Positions 7,908 through 16,163 of a stretch of DNA of 64,000 nucleotides are shown here, piece by piece. The stretch covers positions 310,001 through 374,000 of the forward strand of contig NZ_WPZO01000003.1 of assembly GCF_013031355.1 (NCBI RefSeq), given 5' to 3'. Positions within the stretch are counted from its first letter, which is position 1. Every line of letters begins with the position of its first letter. Made by a program: the position numbers and the translations under genes. The notes under the pieces were generated by a model, which saw nothing but the letters and a program-made list of their open reading frames with translations, was not told where the DNA came from and did not search any database. Source of the DNA: Ruegeria arenilitoris (GTDB taxonomy: Bacteria > Pseudomonadota > Alphaproteobacteria > Rhodobacterales > Rhodobacteraceae).

Positions 7908-8564
7908 TCAGGACTGAGACGCGCGGGCCATGTGCCTGCGATAGACCTCGATCATCCAGCCAAGCATGGTGGCGTTCAGGATGTGCCACATGAAATGTGT
8001 GCCCAGTGGAAGCTGGGCGCAAAGGGGTTCGTCCAGTGCCCGGAAGGTGATCGAGGCGATCAGGATGCCCGCCCCGATCGCAAGGCCACGCGCTGTTTCG
8101 GGGACGCGATTGCGCAGCAAAAATGCGTAGATCAGAATCAGCAGCGGTACCGGAGCATATGCCGACGATCCACCCAGACCCGGAATGAACTGGAACAGAG
8201 GGACCGTGGCTGCGGCATAAGGCACGAACAGGACGGTGACGATCAGGGCATAGACTGGCCGCATGTGCCAGACATCCCGATTGATCGCGAAGATATAGAC
8301 CAGAATGTACAGCAGGATCGGTGCGACATCGGCCATTGCGGCCCAGACCTGCGCGTGGGTGTGGAACAGATAGCTACCCACCCCGATCACCGCGAGGATG
8401 ACCACCAGCCCCATCGCCAGAGGTATCCCCTGCCCGCGCACGCGCCGCCACATGATGAACGCCGCGATCAGAAAAGCTGCGTTTGTCACCGCGTTGATCG
8501 GCTCGGCCCAATAGGCGGGCGACAGGCGCTCGCAATATCCGTCAATTTCCTGAAACCAGTCCAT
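7908..8564 (-). CDS. Ceramidase-family membrane protein
   Basis: A 218-residue protein with about seven transmembrane segments and the alkaline-ceramidase family pattern: the N-terminal Y-C-E-x-L-x-P-A-Y-W-A-E-P-I-N-A-V-T-N-A-A-F block, a mid-protein Y-L-F-H-T-H-A-Q-V-W-A-A-M-A-D block, and a late H-F-M-W-H-I-L-N block supplying the putative metal-binding histidines. Family members hydrolyse amide bonds of ceramides; the bacterial substrate is unproven. Single gene on the minus strand. Confidence 0.85.
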   Translation of the reverse strand: MDWFQEIDGYCERLSPAYWAEPINAVTNAAFLIAAFIMWRRVRGQGIPLAMGLVVILAVIGVGSYLFHTHAQVWAAMADVAPILLYILVYIFAINRDVWHMRPVYALIVTVLFVPYAAATVPLFQFIPGLGGSSAYAPVPLLILIYAFLLRNRVPETARGLAIGAGILIASITFRALDEPLCAQLPLGTHFMWHILNATMLGWMIEVYRRHMARASQS

Positions 8565-8624
8565 GAACTTTTACATATCCGATGCTAGGTTGATGCCAAG
8601 AGTTTGTTTTGGGAGGACGTTTTC

Positions 8625-9317
8625 ATGAACATCATTTGGCTGGGGCACGGCAGTTTCCGTATTGAAACCGAAGGACAGGTTCTGCTGATCGACCCCTGGC
8701 TGACCGGTAATCCGGCTCTGTCCGAGGAACAACACGATGCTGCTGTGGACGGTGCGACGCATATTCTTTTGACGCACACGCATTTCGATCATGTGGCCGA
8801 CGTTGTGTCACTGGCCAAGCACCTGAAGGTGCCAGTGGTGGGCCAGTACGACCTGATGGGATATTGGAGCGAGGCCGAAGAGCTGGAGACCATCGGTTTC
8901 AACAAGGGCGGCACGGTGAACCTGAACGGGGTCATGGTGTCGATGGTGCCCGCGTCTCATAGTTCGACCTTCTCGACGCCCGACGGTCTTCGCACCGGTG
9001 GCAGCGAGGTCGGTTTCATGATCGCCTCGGAAGGGCACATGCTCTACGTCTCCGGCGACACAGATATCATGGCGGATATGGAGTGGATGGGGGACTACTA
9101 CAAACCCGATATCGGAATCCTGTCGGCGGGCGGCCATTTCACCATGGACATGAAAGCGACGGCTTACGCGGCCAAGCGGTACTTCAACTTCAAGACCGTG
9201 ATTCCCTGCCACTACAAGACCTTCCCGATTCTGGAACAATCGGCGAAGGCGCTGATCGACGGGTTGCCAGGCGTGGACGTTATTGAACCAGAAGTGATGA
9301 CGCCGCTGAGGCTATAA
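8625..9317 (+). CDS. Metal-dependent hydrolase, UPF0173/metallo-beta-lactamase fold
   Basis: A 230-residue protein starting M-N-I-I-W-L-G-H-G-S-F, with the metal motif H-T-H-F-D-H-V (around residues 51-57) and a later G-D-T-D-I-M and I-P-C-H-Y-K-T. This matches the UPF0173 (YtkL-type) branch of the metallo-beta-lactamase superfamily, which binds two metal ions; physiological substrate unknown. GGGAGGA lies 8-14 bases before the ATG at 8625, deciding this start over an in-frame ATG at 8604. Confidence 0.9.
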   Translation: MNIIWLGHGSFRIETEGQVLLIDPWLTGNPALSEEQHDAAVDGATHILLTHTHFDHVADVVSLAKHLKVPVVGQYDLMGYWSEAEELETIGFNKGGTVNLNGVMVSMVPASHSSTFSTPDGLRTGGSEVGFMIASEGHMLYVSGDTDIMADMEWMGDYYKPDIGILSAGGHFTMDMKATAYAAKRYFNFKTVIPCHYKTFPILEQSAKALIDGLPGVDVIEPEVMTPLRL

Positions 9318-9358
9318 GATATAGTCCGAGACGTATTTCGAGCCAAAATCCTCATGGA

Positions 9359-10333
9359 ATGAAAGACCGTATCGCCACATCTCCTGAATTGGAGGCCATA
9401 GTTCAAAGGTGGGTCTCGGCATTCGGCGCGCGTGATACAGATGTCGTGATCAACCTGTTTTCAAGGTCCAAAGCTCTGACATATCTGGGATCAGCGGATG
9501 ACGAGTTCTGGACCGGAGAAACGCTGCGGACCGGGTATAGGGCATATATTGAGGACGTCCCGAAGTTCATTATCAACGAGTCCAACATCGTCGCGCACGA
9601 AGTTGGCTCGGTCGGGTGGGCGATATGGCGGGCCAAAGTCTACGCGCCGGAAACCGAAAAAGCCGTGGATTTTAGAATTTCCTTTGTTTTCCTCCTTGAG
9701 GACGCGGTGTGGCGCATTGTTCAGATTCACAACTCCAACCCCGTTTCGAATATCGAGGCAATGGGGTTTGAAACCCAAAGTTTCGACGATCTGTTGCTGG
9801 CCGTAGATCAGGAAGAATTGCAGCAAACCCCTTCGGGTATCGCGTCGATCATGTTTACCGATATCGCAGATAGTTCGTCCATTGCCCAGACGATCGGCGA
9901 TCATCTCTGGAATCGGGCCGTCAGGTACCACTTGGAAAACGTCGAAGTAGAGATCGATCGGACAGGCGGCAGAATGATAAAGTCTTTGGGGGACGGAACA
10001 ATGTCCGCGTTCCCAACGGCCCGTAGCGCCCTTGAGGCCGCCCAGTCCATCCAACGAAAATTGCACTCGGAAAAAATCGAACCACGCCTTCGGGCCAGAA
10101 TTGGCATTCATACAGGTGATGTTCTGGAAAACGACGGGGACTTTTTCGGAACTGTGGTCAACAAAGCCGCGCGGATCGCCTCAATGTGTGCGCCGGACGA
10201 GATTCGGGTATCCGACGCGACCAGGATTATGGTCGGAAGTGGGGCTCAGTTCTCGTTTTCCGATGCCGCAACCGTGCCTCTGAAAGGGCTGAAGGGCGCT
10301 CACAAGATCTACAAGCTTGATTGGCAGAAATAA
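9359..10333 (+). CDS. SnoaL-like sensor fused to class III adenylate cyclase
   Basis: A 324-residue soluble protein. Residues about 8-130 form a SnoaL/DUF4440-like cone fold (W-V-S-A-F-G-A-R-D-T-D start, V-W-R-I-V-Q-I-H-N-S end). Residues about 160-324 form a class III nucleotidyl cyclase catalytic domain: metal Asp168 (F-T-D-I) and Asp212 (G-D-G), substrate-selecting Lys208 and Asp261, and transition-state Asn268 and Arg272 (V-N-K-A-A-R). The Lys/Asp pair predicts ATP rather than GTP as substrate, so the product is probably cAMP. No membrane segments. The SnoaL domain may sense a small ligand. The ATG at 9359 has a poor ribosome binding site. Confidence 0.87.
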   Translation: MKDRIATSPELEAIVQRWVSAFGARDTDVVINLFSRSKALTYLGSADDEFWTGETLRTGYRAYIEDVPKFIINESNIVAHEVGSVGWAIWRAKVYAPETEKAVDFRISFVFLLEDAVWRIVQIHNSNPVSNIEAMGFETQSFDDLLLAVDQEELQQTPSGIASIMFTDIADSSSIAQTIGDHLWNRAVRYHLENVEVEIDRTGGRMIKSLGDGTMSAFPTARSALEAAQSIQRKLHSEKIEPRLRARIGIHTGDVLENDGDFFGTVVNKAARIASMCAPDEIRVSDATRIMVGSGAQFSFSDAATVPLKGLKGAHKIYKLDWQK

Positions 10334-10354
10334 CGGCTATTTGCGGCCCCAATC

Positions 10355-10807
10355 TCAGGGCGCGCGCCGCTCTGCAAAAAAGGATCTCAGCAGATTTTCG
10401 GATTCCGTGGCCGAGATGCCGTCGTAGACCTCGGGCACATGGTGGGTTTGCGGATGCGAAAAAACGCGCGCGCCGTGCGCCACACCTCCGGACTTTGGAT
10501 CGGCAGCGCCGTAGTAGATGCGCCGGATACGTGCCGCGGCCAGCGCCGCCGCGCACATCGCGCAGGGTTCCAGCGTGACGTAAAGATCATGGTCCGGCAA
10601 CCGCTCGGACCCGGCCTCGGCGCAGGCGGCACGCAGGGCCAAAATCTCGGCATGGGCAGTGGGATCGTTCAGCTCACGCGTCCGGTTGCCCGCTGCGGCC
10701 ACCACACGGTCGCCCAGTACGATAACGGCGCCCACCGGTACCTCTCCGCGATGTGCGGCTGCGCGCGCCTCAACCAGCGCTTTGTCCATATGCGATCTGA
10801 ACTCCAT
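10355..10807 (-). CDS. tadA: tRNA adenosine(34) deaminase
   Basis: A 150-residue zinc deaminase. H52-A-E54 and P-C82-A-M-C85 supply the zinc ligands and the proton-shuttling Glu; N-D-P-T-A-H-A-E and L-Y-V-T-L-E-P-C-A-M-C match TadA. It converts the wobble adenosine of tRNA-Arg(ACG) to inosine. A second in-frame ATG at 10789 is an alternative start. It is divergent from the pseudouridine synthase gene, with about 60 bases between the two starts, so both RNA-modification genes share a promoter region. Confidence 0.93.
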   Translation of the reverse strand: MEFRSHMDKALVEARAAAHRGEVPVGAVIVLGDRVVAAAGNRTRELNDPTAHAEILALRAACAEAGSERLPDHDLYVTLEPCAMCAAALAAARIRRIYYGAADPKSGGVAHGARVFSHPQTHHVPEVYDGISATESENLLRSFFAERRAP

Positions 10808-10868
10808 GCCCCTGACTGCATCAGAAACCTGTCTTTCGCAAGCGGGCGGGATGCGCTATGGGCTGCGG

Positions 10869-11678
10869 ATGACCAAAACCACTCCTCCCGGCGACCGGAT
10901 CGCCAAAGTGCTTGCCCGCGCGGGCGTGGCCTCGCGCCGTGAAGCCGAACGCATGATCGAAGCCGGTCGTGTGACCGTGAATGGCAAGGCCATCGACAGC
11001 CCTGCCCTGAACGTCACTGGCAAAGACAAGATCACCGTTGATGGCAAACCGGTGTCCGAGCCCGAACCCTCGCGCCTGTGGCTTTATCACAAGCCGCCGG
11101 GGTTGGTGACCACGACACGCGACGAAAAAGGCCGTGCGACCATTTTCGACAACCTGCCCGAGGACATGCCCCGCGTCATGAGCGTTGGACGGTTGGACCT
11201 GAACTCGGAAGGGTTGCTGCTGCTGACCAATGACGGCGGCATCAAGCGCAAGCTGGAGCTACCCTCGACAGGATGGCTGCGCAAATACCGCGTGCGGGTG
11301 AATGGACGCCCCAAGGACGAAGACTTTGCCCCCCTGCGCAAGGGGCTGGTGATCGATGGCGAGCGGTTTCTGCCCATGGATGTTTCACTGGACCGCCAAC
11401 AGGGCGCAAACGCCTGGCTGACCATCGGTCTGCGCGAAGGCAAGAACCGCGAAATTCGCCGCGCGATGGAGGATATCGGCTATGCCGTGAACCGCCTGCT
11501 GCGCGTGTCTTACGGCCCGTTCCAACTGGGCAGCCTGAAGCCCGGAGAGGTCGAGGAAATCCGCCGCCGTGTGATGCGGGACCAATTGGGTTTGGACGGC
11601 GAACCTGAAGCCAAGCCGAAACGCCCCGCGCGACCGCAACGAAAACGGCCCCCCATCGGCAAGAAAACTCGCAAGTGA
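10869..11678 (+). CDS. rluB: 23S rRNA pseudouridine synthase, RluB/RsuA family
   Basis: A 269-residue protein with an N-terminal S4 RNA-binding domain (residues about 9-60: R-I-A-K-V-L-A-R-A-G-V-A-S-R-R-E-A-E) and a pseudouridine synthase domain with catalytic Asp110 in G-R-L-D-L-N-S-E-G-L. K-Y-R-V-R-V and E-G-K-N-R-E-I-R-R match the RluB/RluE/RsuA branch. The tail from about residue 240 is Lys/Arg/Pro-rich, as in other alphaproteobacterial copies. RluB modifies U2605 of 23S rRNA in E. coli; the exact target here is inferred. The ATG at 10869 is chosen because the S4 domain begins immediately after. Confidence 0.9.
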   Translation: MTKTTPPGDRIAKVLARAGVASRREAERMIEAGRVTVNGKAIDSPALNVTGKDKITVDGKPVSEPEPSRLWLYHKPPGLVTTTRDEKGRATIFDNLPEDMPRVMSVGRLDLNSEGLLLLTNDGGIKRKLELPSTGWLRKYRVRVNGRPKDEDFAPLRKGLVIDGERFLPMDVSLDRQQGANAWLTIGLREGKNREIRRAMEDIGYAVNRLLRVSYGPFQLGSLKPGEVEEIRRRVMRDQLGLDGEPEAKPKRPARPQRKRPPIGKKTRK

Positions 11679-11759
11679 CGCGGGTTTGGCAACCTTCCCC
11701 CTAGCGCCAAGCCCTCGTATCGCCTAAATTTTCCCAGAGCGTTGCTTTTGGGGGGCGTC

Positions 11760-11849
11760 ATGTCAGGGACCGGAGTGCAAAAACTGGCCTACGCGGCCCT
11801 GCTGGTACTGTTGTTCGGCGTCTGCACCGGCGTGCTGGGAGGGCTGTAG
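11760..11849 (+). CDS. 29-residue membrane microprotein leading the xpaC-telA operon
   Basis: A short frame with ATG at 11760 after a G-rich ribosome binding site (GGGGGGCG), stop TAG at 11847-11849. The product begins MSGTGVQKLAYAALLVLLFG and continues V-C-T-G-V-L-G-G-L: nearly all of it can span a membrane once. It ends only 3 bases before the xpaC ATG, so translation of the two is likely coupled. Function unknown; it could be a small membrane partner of XpaC or a leader peptide. Confidence 0.6.
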   Translation: MSGTGVQKLAYAALLVLLFGVCTGVLGGL

Positions 11850-11852
11850 CGC

Positions 11853-12767
11853 ATGTCACAGCGGTATGGCGGAAAATTCAGCCCTCAAGGTGGCGGGTCT
11901 GACGACGACAAACCCCCTCGTGGTCAATTCCACGGCGCACGGGTCGAACCGGCGGGCGCGCGGGTGAATATCCTGTTTCTGCCAGCTATTCCTTTGGTGT
12001 TTCTATCCCTGAACGACGGTGCGATCGGGATGACGATCGGGCTGATCGCAGCCGGCCTGCTGACCGGCGCGGCCTTTTTGCTGCGCGAGGGTCTGCGCGC
12101 CGAAGCCGCCTATAATGAGCGCCGTACCGCTCGCCGACCGGCCTTTCCCCGAAAGATTTTCGCAGGCGTTCTGACCGGGTTGGGAACCGCGCTGGCCGCG
12201 TATCGATCCGAATATCTGGACGCCGAGACTGCCGCGCAGGCCAGCCTGTTGGCTCCGATCCTGTTTGGGGCCGTGGCCTCGGTGCTGCATTCCGTGTCCT
12301 TCGGGCTGGACCCGATGAAAGACAAGGGCATGGAAGGGGTCGACACCTTTCAGCAGGACCGCGTGGCCCGGGTGGTCGAGGACGCCGAAACCCATCTGTC
12401 CGAAATGACCGACGCCATTAAACGCGCCGGTGATCGCCGGGTCGAGGCACGCGTCGAACGCTTCCAGGACACCGCCCGCGATCTCTTCCGCACGGTCGAG
12501 GAAGACCCGCGCGATCTGGCCGGTGCCCGCAAGTACCTGACCGTCTATCTGCAGGGCGCGCGCGATGCGACGGTTAAGTTCGCCGATGTCTATGCCCGCA
12601 CCCGTGATGCGCAGGCGCTGGCCGATTACACGGCCTTGCTGGACGATCTGGAACAGAATTTCGCGGCCCGCACCCGCAAGATGCTTTTGGATGACCGCAG
12701 TGATCTGACGGTTGAAATTGACGTGTTGCGCGAACGTCTGCAACGCGAAGGCGTCCGGTTGGACTGA
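11853..12767 (+). CDS. xpaC: XpaC family protein (5-bromo-4-chloroindolyl phosphate hydrolysis protein)
   Basis: A 304-residue protein: a G/D-rich cytosolic head of about 37 residues, two hydrophobic segments around residues 38-80, a further weak hydrophobic pair around 100-150, then a long charged helical region (150-304) typical of XpaC. The family was named from X-phosphate hydrolysis in Bacillus, but its true role is unclear; it regularly sits beside telA. Here telA follows after 30 bases. Probably a membrane-anchored scaffold. Confidence 0.82.
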   Translation: MSQRYGGKFSPQGGGSDDDKPPRGQFHGARVEPAGARVNILFLPAIPLVFLSLNDGAIGMTIGLIAAGLLTGAAFLLREGLRAEAAYNERRTARRPAFPRKIFAGVLTGLGTALAAYRSEYLDAETAAQASLLAPILFGAVASVLHSVSFGLDPMKDKGMEGVDTFQQDRVARVVEDAETHLSEMTDAIKRAGDRRVEARVERFQDTARDLFRTVEEDPRDLAGARKYLTVYLQGARDATVKFADVYARTRDAQALADYTALLDDLEQNFAARTRKMLLDDRSDLTVEIDVLRERLQREGVRLD

Positions 12768-12797
12768 CCGGACAGTTATTTGAGAAAGGATTACCCC

Positions 12798-13988
12798 ATG
12801 TCCGATGCGATCAAGAACAAGGCGGTCGAGGCCGAAACGCTGGTGCAGGAAGTAACCGCCGTGGCCCTGCCCGAACCTACGGCCGAAGTTGTTTCGCTGG
12901 AAGAGGCCGACGAACCCGTCAGCGCCGAGATCCGCAAGCGGATGGACGAGATCGACATGGAGAACACCAACTCGATCGTGTCCTTTGGCTCGTCCGCTCA
13001 GGCCGAACTGCAGGAAATCAGCCAGGCGATGCTTGCCGATGTGCGAAATAAGGATGTCGGTCCCGCCGGGGACAGCCTGCGCAACATTGTAACCACGATC
13101 CGTGGTTTTTCGGTCAGTGAATTGGACGTGCGCCGCGAGCGGAGCTGGTGGGAAAAACTGCTGGGCCGCGCAGCGCCTTTCGCCAAGTTCACAGCTCAGT
13201 ACGAAGAGGTTCAGGGCCAGATCGACCGCATCACCGACGATCTGCTGGGCCACGAACACACGCTGCTCAAGGACATCAAGTCGCTGGACCTGCTCTATGA
13301 AAAAACGCTGGGTTTCTACGACGAACTAGCGCTTTACATCGCGGCGGGCGAGGAAAAGCTGACCGAGCTGGACAGCCACGATATCCCGGAAAAAGAGGCC
13401 GAAGTTCAGGCCGCGCCCGAAGATCAGCAGGTGATGAAAGCGCAGGAACTGCGCGACATGCGCGCCGCACGCGACGATCTGGAACGTCGGGTCCATGACC
13501 TGAAGCTGACCCGTCAGGTGACGATGCAATCGCTGCCGTCGATCCGTCTGGTGCAGGAAAACGACAAGTCGCTGGTGACCAAGATCAACTCGACGCTGGT
13601 GAACACCGTGCCGTTGTGGGAAACCCAGCTGGCGCAGGCCGTCACCATCCAGCGCAGCGCTGAAGCCGCAGCCGCCGTGCGTGATGCCAATGACCTGACC
13701 AACGAGCTGCTGACCTCGAACGCGGCCAACTTGCGCGAGTCCAACAAGATGATCCGCGAGGAAATGGAGCGCGGCGTGTTTGATATCGAAGCCGTCAAGC
13801 AGGCCAATGCTGACCTGATCGGCACCATCAACGAAAGCCTTGCCATCGCGGATGAGGGCAAAGCCAAACGCGCCGCCGCCGAGCAGGAACTGGAGAAGAT
13901 GGAAGCCGAACTGCGTGACACGCTGGCTTCGGCCAAAGCGCGGCAGGACGGCATCGGTGACAATGCCGGAACGGCGGTTCCGGGCTGA
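12798..13988 (+). CDS. telA: Toxic anion resistance protein TelA family
   Basis: A 396-residue, mostly helical soluble protein. The TelA signature is clear: F-G-S-S-A-Q-A-E-L-Q-E-I-S-Q-A-M-L near residue 57, W-W-E-K-L-L-G around 115, a coiled-coil centre, and a late N-E-L-L-T-S-N-A-A-N-L-R-E-S block near 305. Homologues (KlaA/TelA, YceH) are linked with tellurite and other envelope stresses, mechanism unresolved. GAAAGGA precedes the ATG at 12798. Third gene of the membrane-stress-like operon. Confidence 0.92.
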   Translation: MSDAIKNKAVEAETLVQEVTAVALPEPTAEVVSLEEADEPVSAEIRKRMDEIDMENTNSIVSFGSSAQAELQEISQAMLADVRNKDVGPAGDSLRNIVTTIRGFSVSELDVRRERSWWEKLLGRAAPFAKFTAQYEEVQGQIDRITDDLLGHEHTLLKDIKSLDLLYEKTLGFYDELALYIAAGEEKLTELDSHDIPEKEAEVQAAPEDQQVMKAQELRDMRAARDDLERRVHDLKLTRQVTMQSLPSIRLVQENDKSLVTKINSTLVNTVPLWETQLAQAVTIQRSAEAAAAVRDANDLTNELLTSNAANLRESNKMIREEMERGVFDIEAVKQANADLIGTINESLAIADEGKAKRAAAEQELEKMEAELRDTLASAKARQDGIGDNAGTAVPG

Positions 13989-14958
13989 CGGCGGGCTGCG
14001 CGTGCGGTTTTCGGGATATCTGAAGCCCCTTTTGGGTTTTGTCGCGCTGTTGGTTTTGGCCAATTGCGATGAAACTCTGACGTCTTCTGTTGTCCCGCAA
14101 CCGCGCCCCGCGGCGCCCACGCCTGCACCCAATGCCTATGTCCCTCCGTCCGCGGCCAGTCAGGATCTGGCCCGATTCTATCAGCGGGTTGAACGAGACC
14201 TGCTGACCCGTGGTTTGTTGCGCATAGACGGTGGCGGCCCAGACACGCCTTATGACGCCGACGATCTGGCGCGCAATTTCGAGGCCATTGCGTTCTACAG
14301 CGAATATCCCGACCACGCGGTGACCGCGTCTTCGCGCAAAACGGACGGGCAGCTTAGCCGGTGGACGGGCCCGGTACGTGTGCAGACCGAATTCGCCCCG
14401 TCAGTTGCCCCCGAGTCGCGGGAACAAGATTCCGCGCAGGTCGAAGCCTTCACGGCGCGGCTGGCCAAACTGACCGACCACCCGATCTCGGTCGTCAATC
14501 GCAAGGCGAATTTTCACGTGTTCTTTGCGGGCAAGGATGACAGCAGCTATGTGGTCATGCGCCTCAAGCAGTTGATCCCGAACATCAGTCAGGCCTCGCT
14601 GGATCTGGTCGCAAATCCGCGCGCCAATATCGACTGTTTCGTGTTTGCCTCGGCCACAAGCAACGCACCGAACCGATATGTGCGGGCGGTGACGCTGATC
14701 CGGACCGAACTGCCCGATCTGCTGCGCCGCAGTTGTATTCACGAAGAGATTGCACAGGGCCTTGGACTGTCCAATGACAGCCCGGCTGCGCGGCCCTCGA
14801 TTTTCAACGACGACGACGAGTTTGCGCTGCTGACCAGCCATGACGAGAAATTACTAACGATGCTTTATGATCCGCGTCTGACCCCCGGTGTGACGGCCGA
14901 AGACGCCCGCCCGGTGGTGCGGATCATTGCGCGTGAATTGATGGGCCAGAAGCTCTGA
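13963..14958 (+). CDS. DUF2927 domain lipoprotein
   Basis: 331 residues from the ATG at 13963, which overlaps the telA end by 26 bases; a GTG at 14002 would give a shorter signal peptide and is equally possible. The signal ends in lipobox L-A-N-C (Cys35), followed by a Pro/Ala-rich linker. The C-terminal half matches DUF2927: C-F-V-F-A-S near 225, C-I-H-E-E-I-A-Q-G-L-G-L at 258-268 and a F-N-D-D-D-E-F-A-L-L block after 281. The H-E-E motif resembles metallopeptidase helices, but catalysis is unproven. It would act on the periplasmic side, unlike cytosolic TelA and SPFH. Confidence 0.85.
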   Translation: MPERRFRADGGLRVRFSGYLKPLLGFVALLVLANCDETLTSSVVPQPRPAAPTPAPNAYVPPSAASQDLARFYQRVERDLLTRGLLRIDGGGPDTPYDADDLARNFEAIAFYSEYPDHAVTASSRKTDGQLSRWTGPVRVQTEFAPSVAPESREQDSAQVEAFTARLAKLTDHPISVVNRKANFHVFFAGKDDSSYVVMRLKQLIPNISQASLDLVANPRANIDCFVFASATSNAPNRYVRAVTLIRTELPDLLRRSCIHEEIAQGLGLSNDSPAARPSIFNDDDEFALLTSHDEKLLTMLYDPRLTPGVTAEDARPVVRIIARELMGQKL

Positions 14959-14979
14959 GCCCAAGGAAAGGAGACCCCG

Positions 14980-16128
14980 ATGGGTATTTTCGATTTTCTG
15001 ACCGGAGAGTTTATCGACGTCATTCACTGGGTCGATGACACCCGCGACACCATGGTCTGGCGGTTCGAACGTGAGGGGCACGAGATCAAATACGGCGCCA
15101 AGCTGACCGTGCGCGAAGGCCAGGCGGCCGTGTTCGTGCATGAGGGGCAGCTGGCGGATGTGTTCACGCCCGGTCTCTATATGCTTGAGACCAATAACAT
15201 GCCGATCATGACGACCCTGCAGCACTGGGATCACGGCTTTCAGTCTCCGTTCAAGTCCGAAATCTATTTCGTCAACACGACGCGGTTCAACGACCTGAAA
15301 TGGGGCACCAAGAACCCGATCATGCTGCGCGATCCCGAGTTCGGCCCAACCCGTATCCGGGCTTTCGGAACATATACCGTGCGTGTGAAGGACGCGGCGA
15401 AATTCCTGGTTGAGATCGTGGGCACCGATGGTGAGTTCACGATGGACGAGATCAGCTTTCAGATCCGCAACATCATCGTGCAGGAATTCAGCCGCGTGAT
15501 CGCCGGGTCGGGTATCCCGGTTCTGGACATGGCCGCCAATACTGCCGATCTGGGCAAATTGATTGCGGCAGAGGTATCGCCCGTATTGGACAGCTATGGG
15601 TTGGAGATGCCCGAGTTCTACATCGAAAACATCTCGCTTCCGCCTGCGGTTGAGGCCGCGCTGGACAAACGCACCTCAATGGGGCTGGCGGGTGATCTGG
15701 GCAAATTCACCCAGTATTCTGCAGCCGAGGCAATGACCGCCGCCGCCAACAACCCCGGACAGGGCGGCGGCATGGGCGCAGGTCTTGGCATGGGCATGGG
15801 AATGGCGATGGCACAGCAGATGTCGAACATGGCAGCGGGTCAACCGAGCGGTCCGTGGGGCAGTTCCGCCCCCGCTGCCCCGCAACCGGCAACGCACTCG
15901 GCGCCGCCGCCCCCTCCGCCGGTGGAGCATGTGTGGCATATCGCTGTCGATGGGCAGTCCAGCGGGCCATTCTCGAAGGCCAAGATGGGGCGCATGGCGA
16001 CGGACGGAGAGATCACCCGCGACACCTATGTCTGGACCGCTGGTCAGGACGGCTGGAAAAAGGCCGGAGACGTGCAAGAACTGGCGCAGCTGTTTACGAT
16101 CCTGCCACCGCCTCCGCCCGGAGCCTGA
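14980..16128 (+). CDS. SPFH-domain protein with C-terminal GYF_2 domain (YdjI-like)
   Basis: A 382-residue protein. Residues about 1-230 are a YdjI-type SPFH/band-7-like domain (I-D-V-I-H-W-V-D-D-T near the start; L-P-P-A-V-E-A-A-L-D-K-R after 220). A Gly/Met-rich helix-breaking stretch at 255-285 and a Pro-rich linker lead to a GYF_2/DUF4339 module at about 315-370 (W-H-I-A-V-D-G-Q-S-S-G-P-F and V-W-T-A-G-Q-D-G-W-K-K-A-G). SPFH proteins oligomerise on membranes; GYF modules bind peptides. AAGGAAAGGAG is the ribosome binding site. No N-terminal membrane anchor is seen. Confidence 0.88.
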   Translation: MGIFDFLTGEFIDVIHWVDDTRDTMVWRFEREGHEIKYGAKLTVREGQAAVFVHEGQLADVFTPGLYMLETNNMPIMTTLQHWDHGFQSPFKSEIYFVNTTRFNDLKWGTKNPIMLRDPEFGPTRIRAFGTYTVRVKDAAKFLVEIVGTDGEFTMDEISFQIRNIIVQEFSRVIAGSGIPVLDMAANTADLGKLIAAEVSPVLDSYGLEMPEFYIENISLPPAVEAALDKRTSMGLAGDLGKFTQYSAAEAMTAAANNPGQGGGMGAGLGMGMGMAMAQQMSNMAAGQPSGPWGSSAPAAPQPATHSAPPPPPPVEHVWHIAVDGQSSGPFSKAKMGRMATDGEITRDTYVWTAGQDGWKKAGDVQELAQLFTILPPPPPGA

Positions 16129-16163
16129 CCTTTCAGACGTCGGCGTAGGAACAGGGTTGCACG

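Noticed and set aside
12003..13259. 418-codon open frame on the minus strand opposite xpaC and telA
   Set aside because: Antisense to two convincing genes; composition dominated by H, Q and G as expected from the reverse of GC-rich codons; no family motif.
14220..14760. DUF2927 protein as a metallopeptidase because of H-E-E
   Set aside because: The full HExxH pattern is absent; the resemblance is too limited for an activity call.
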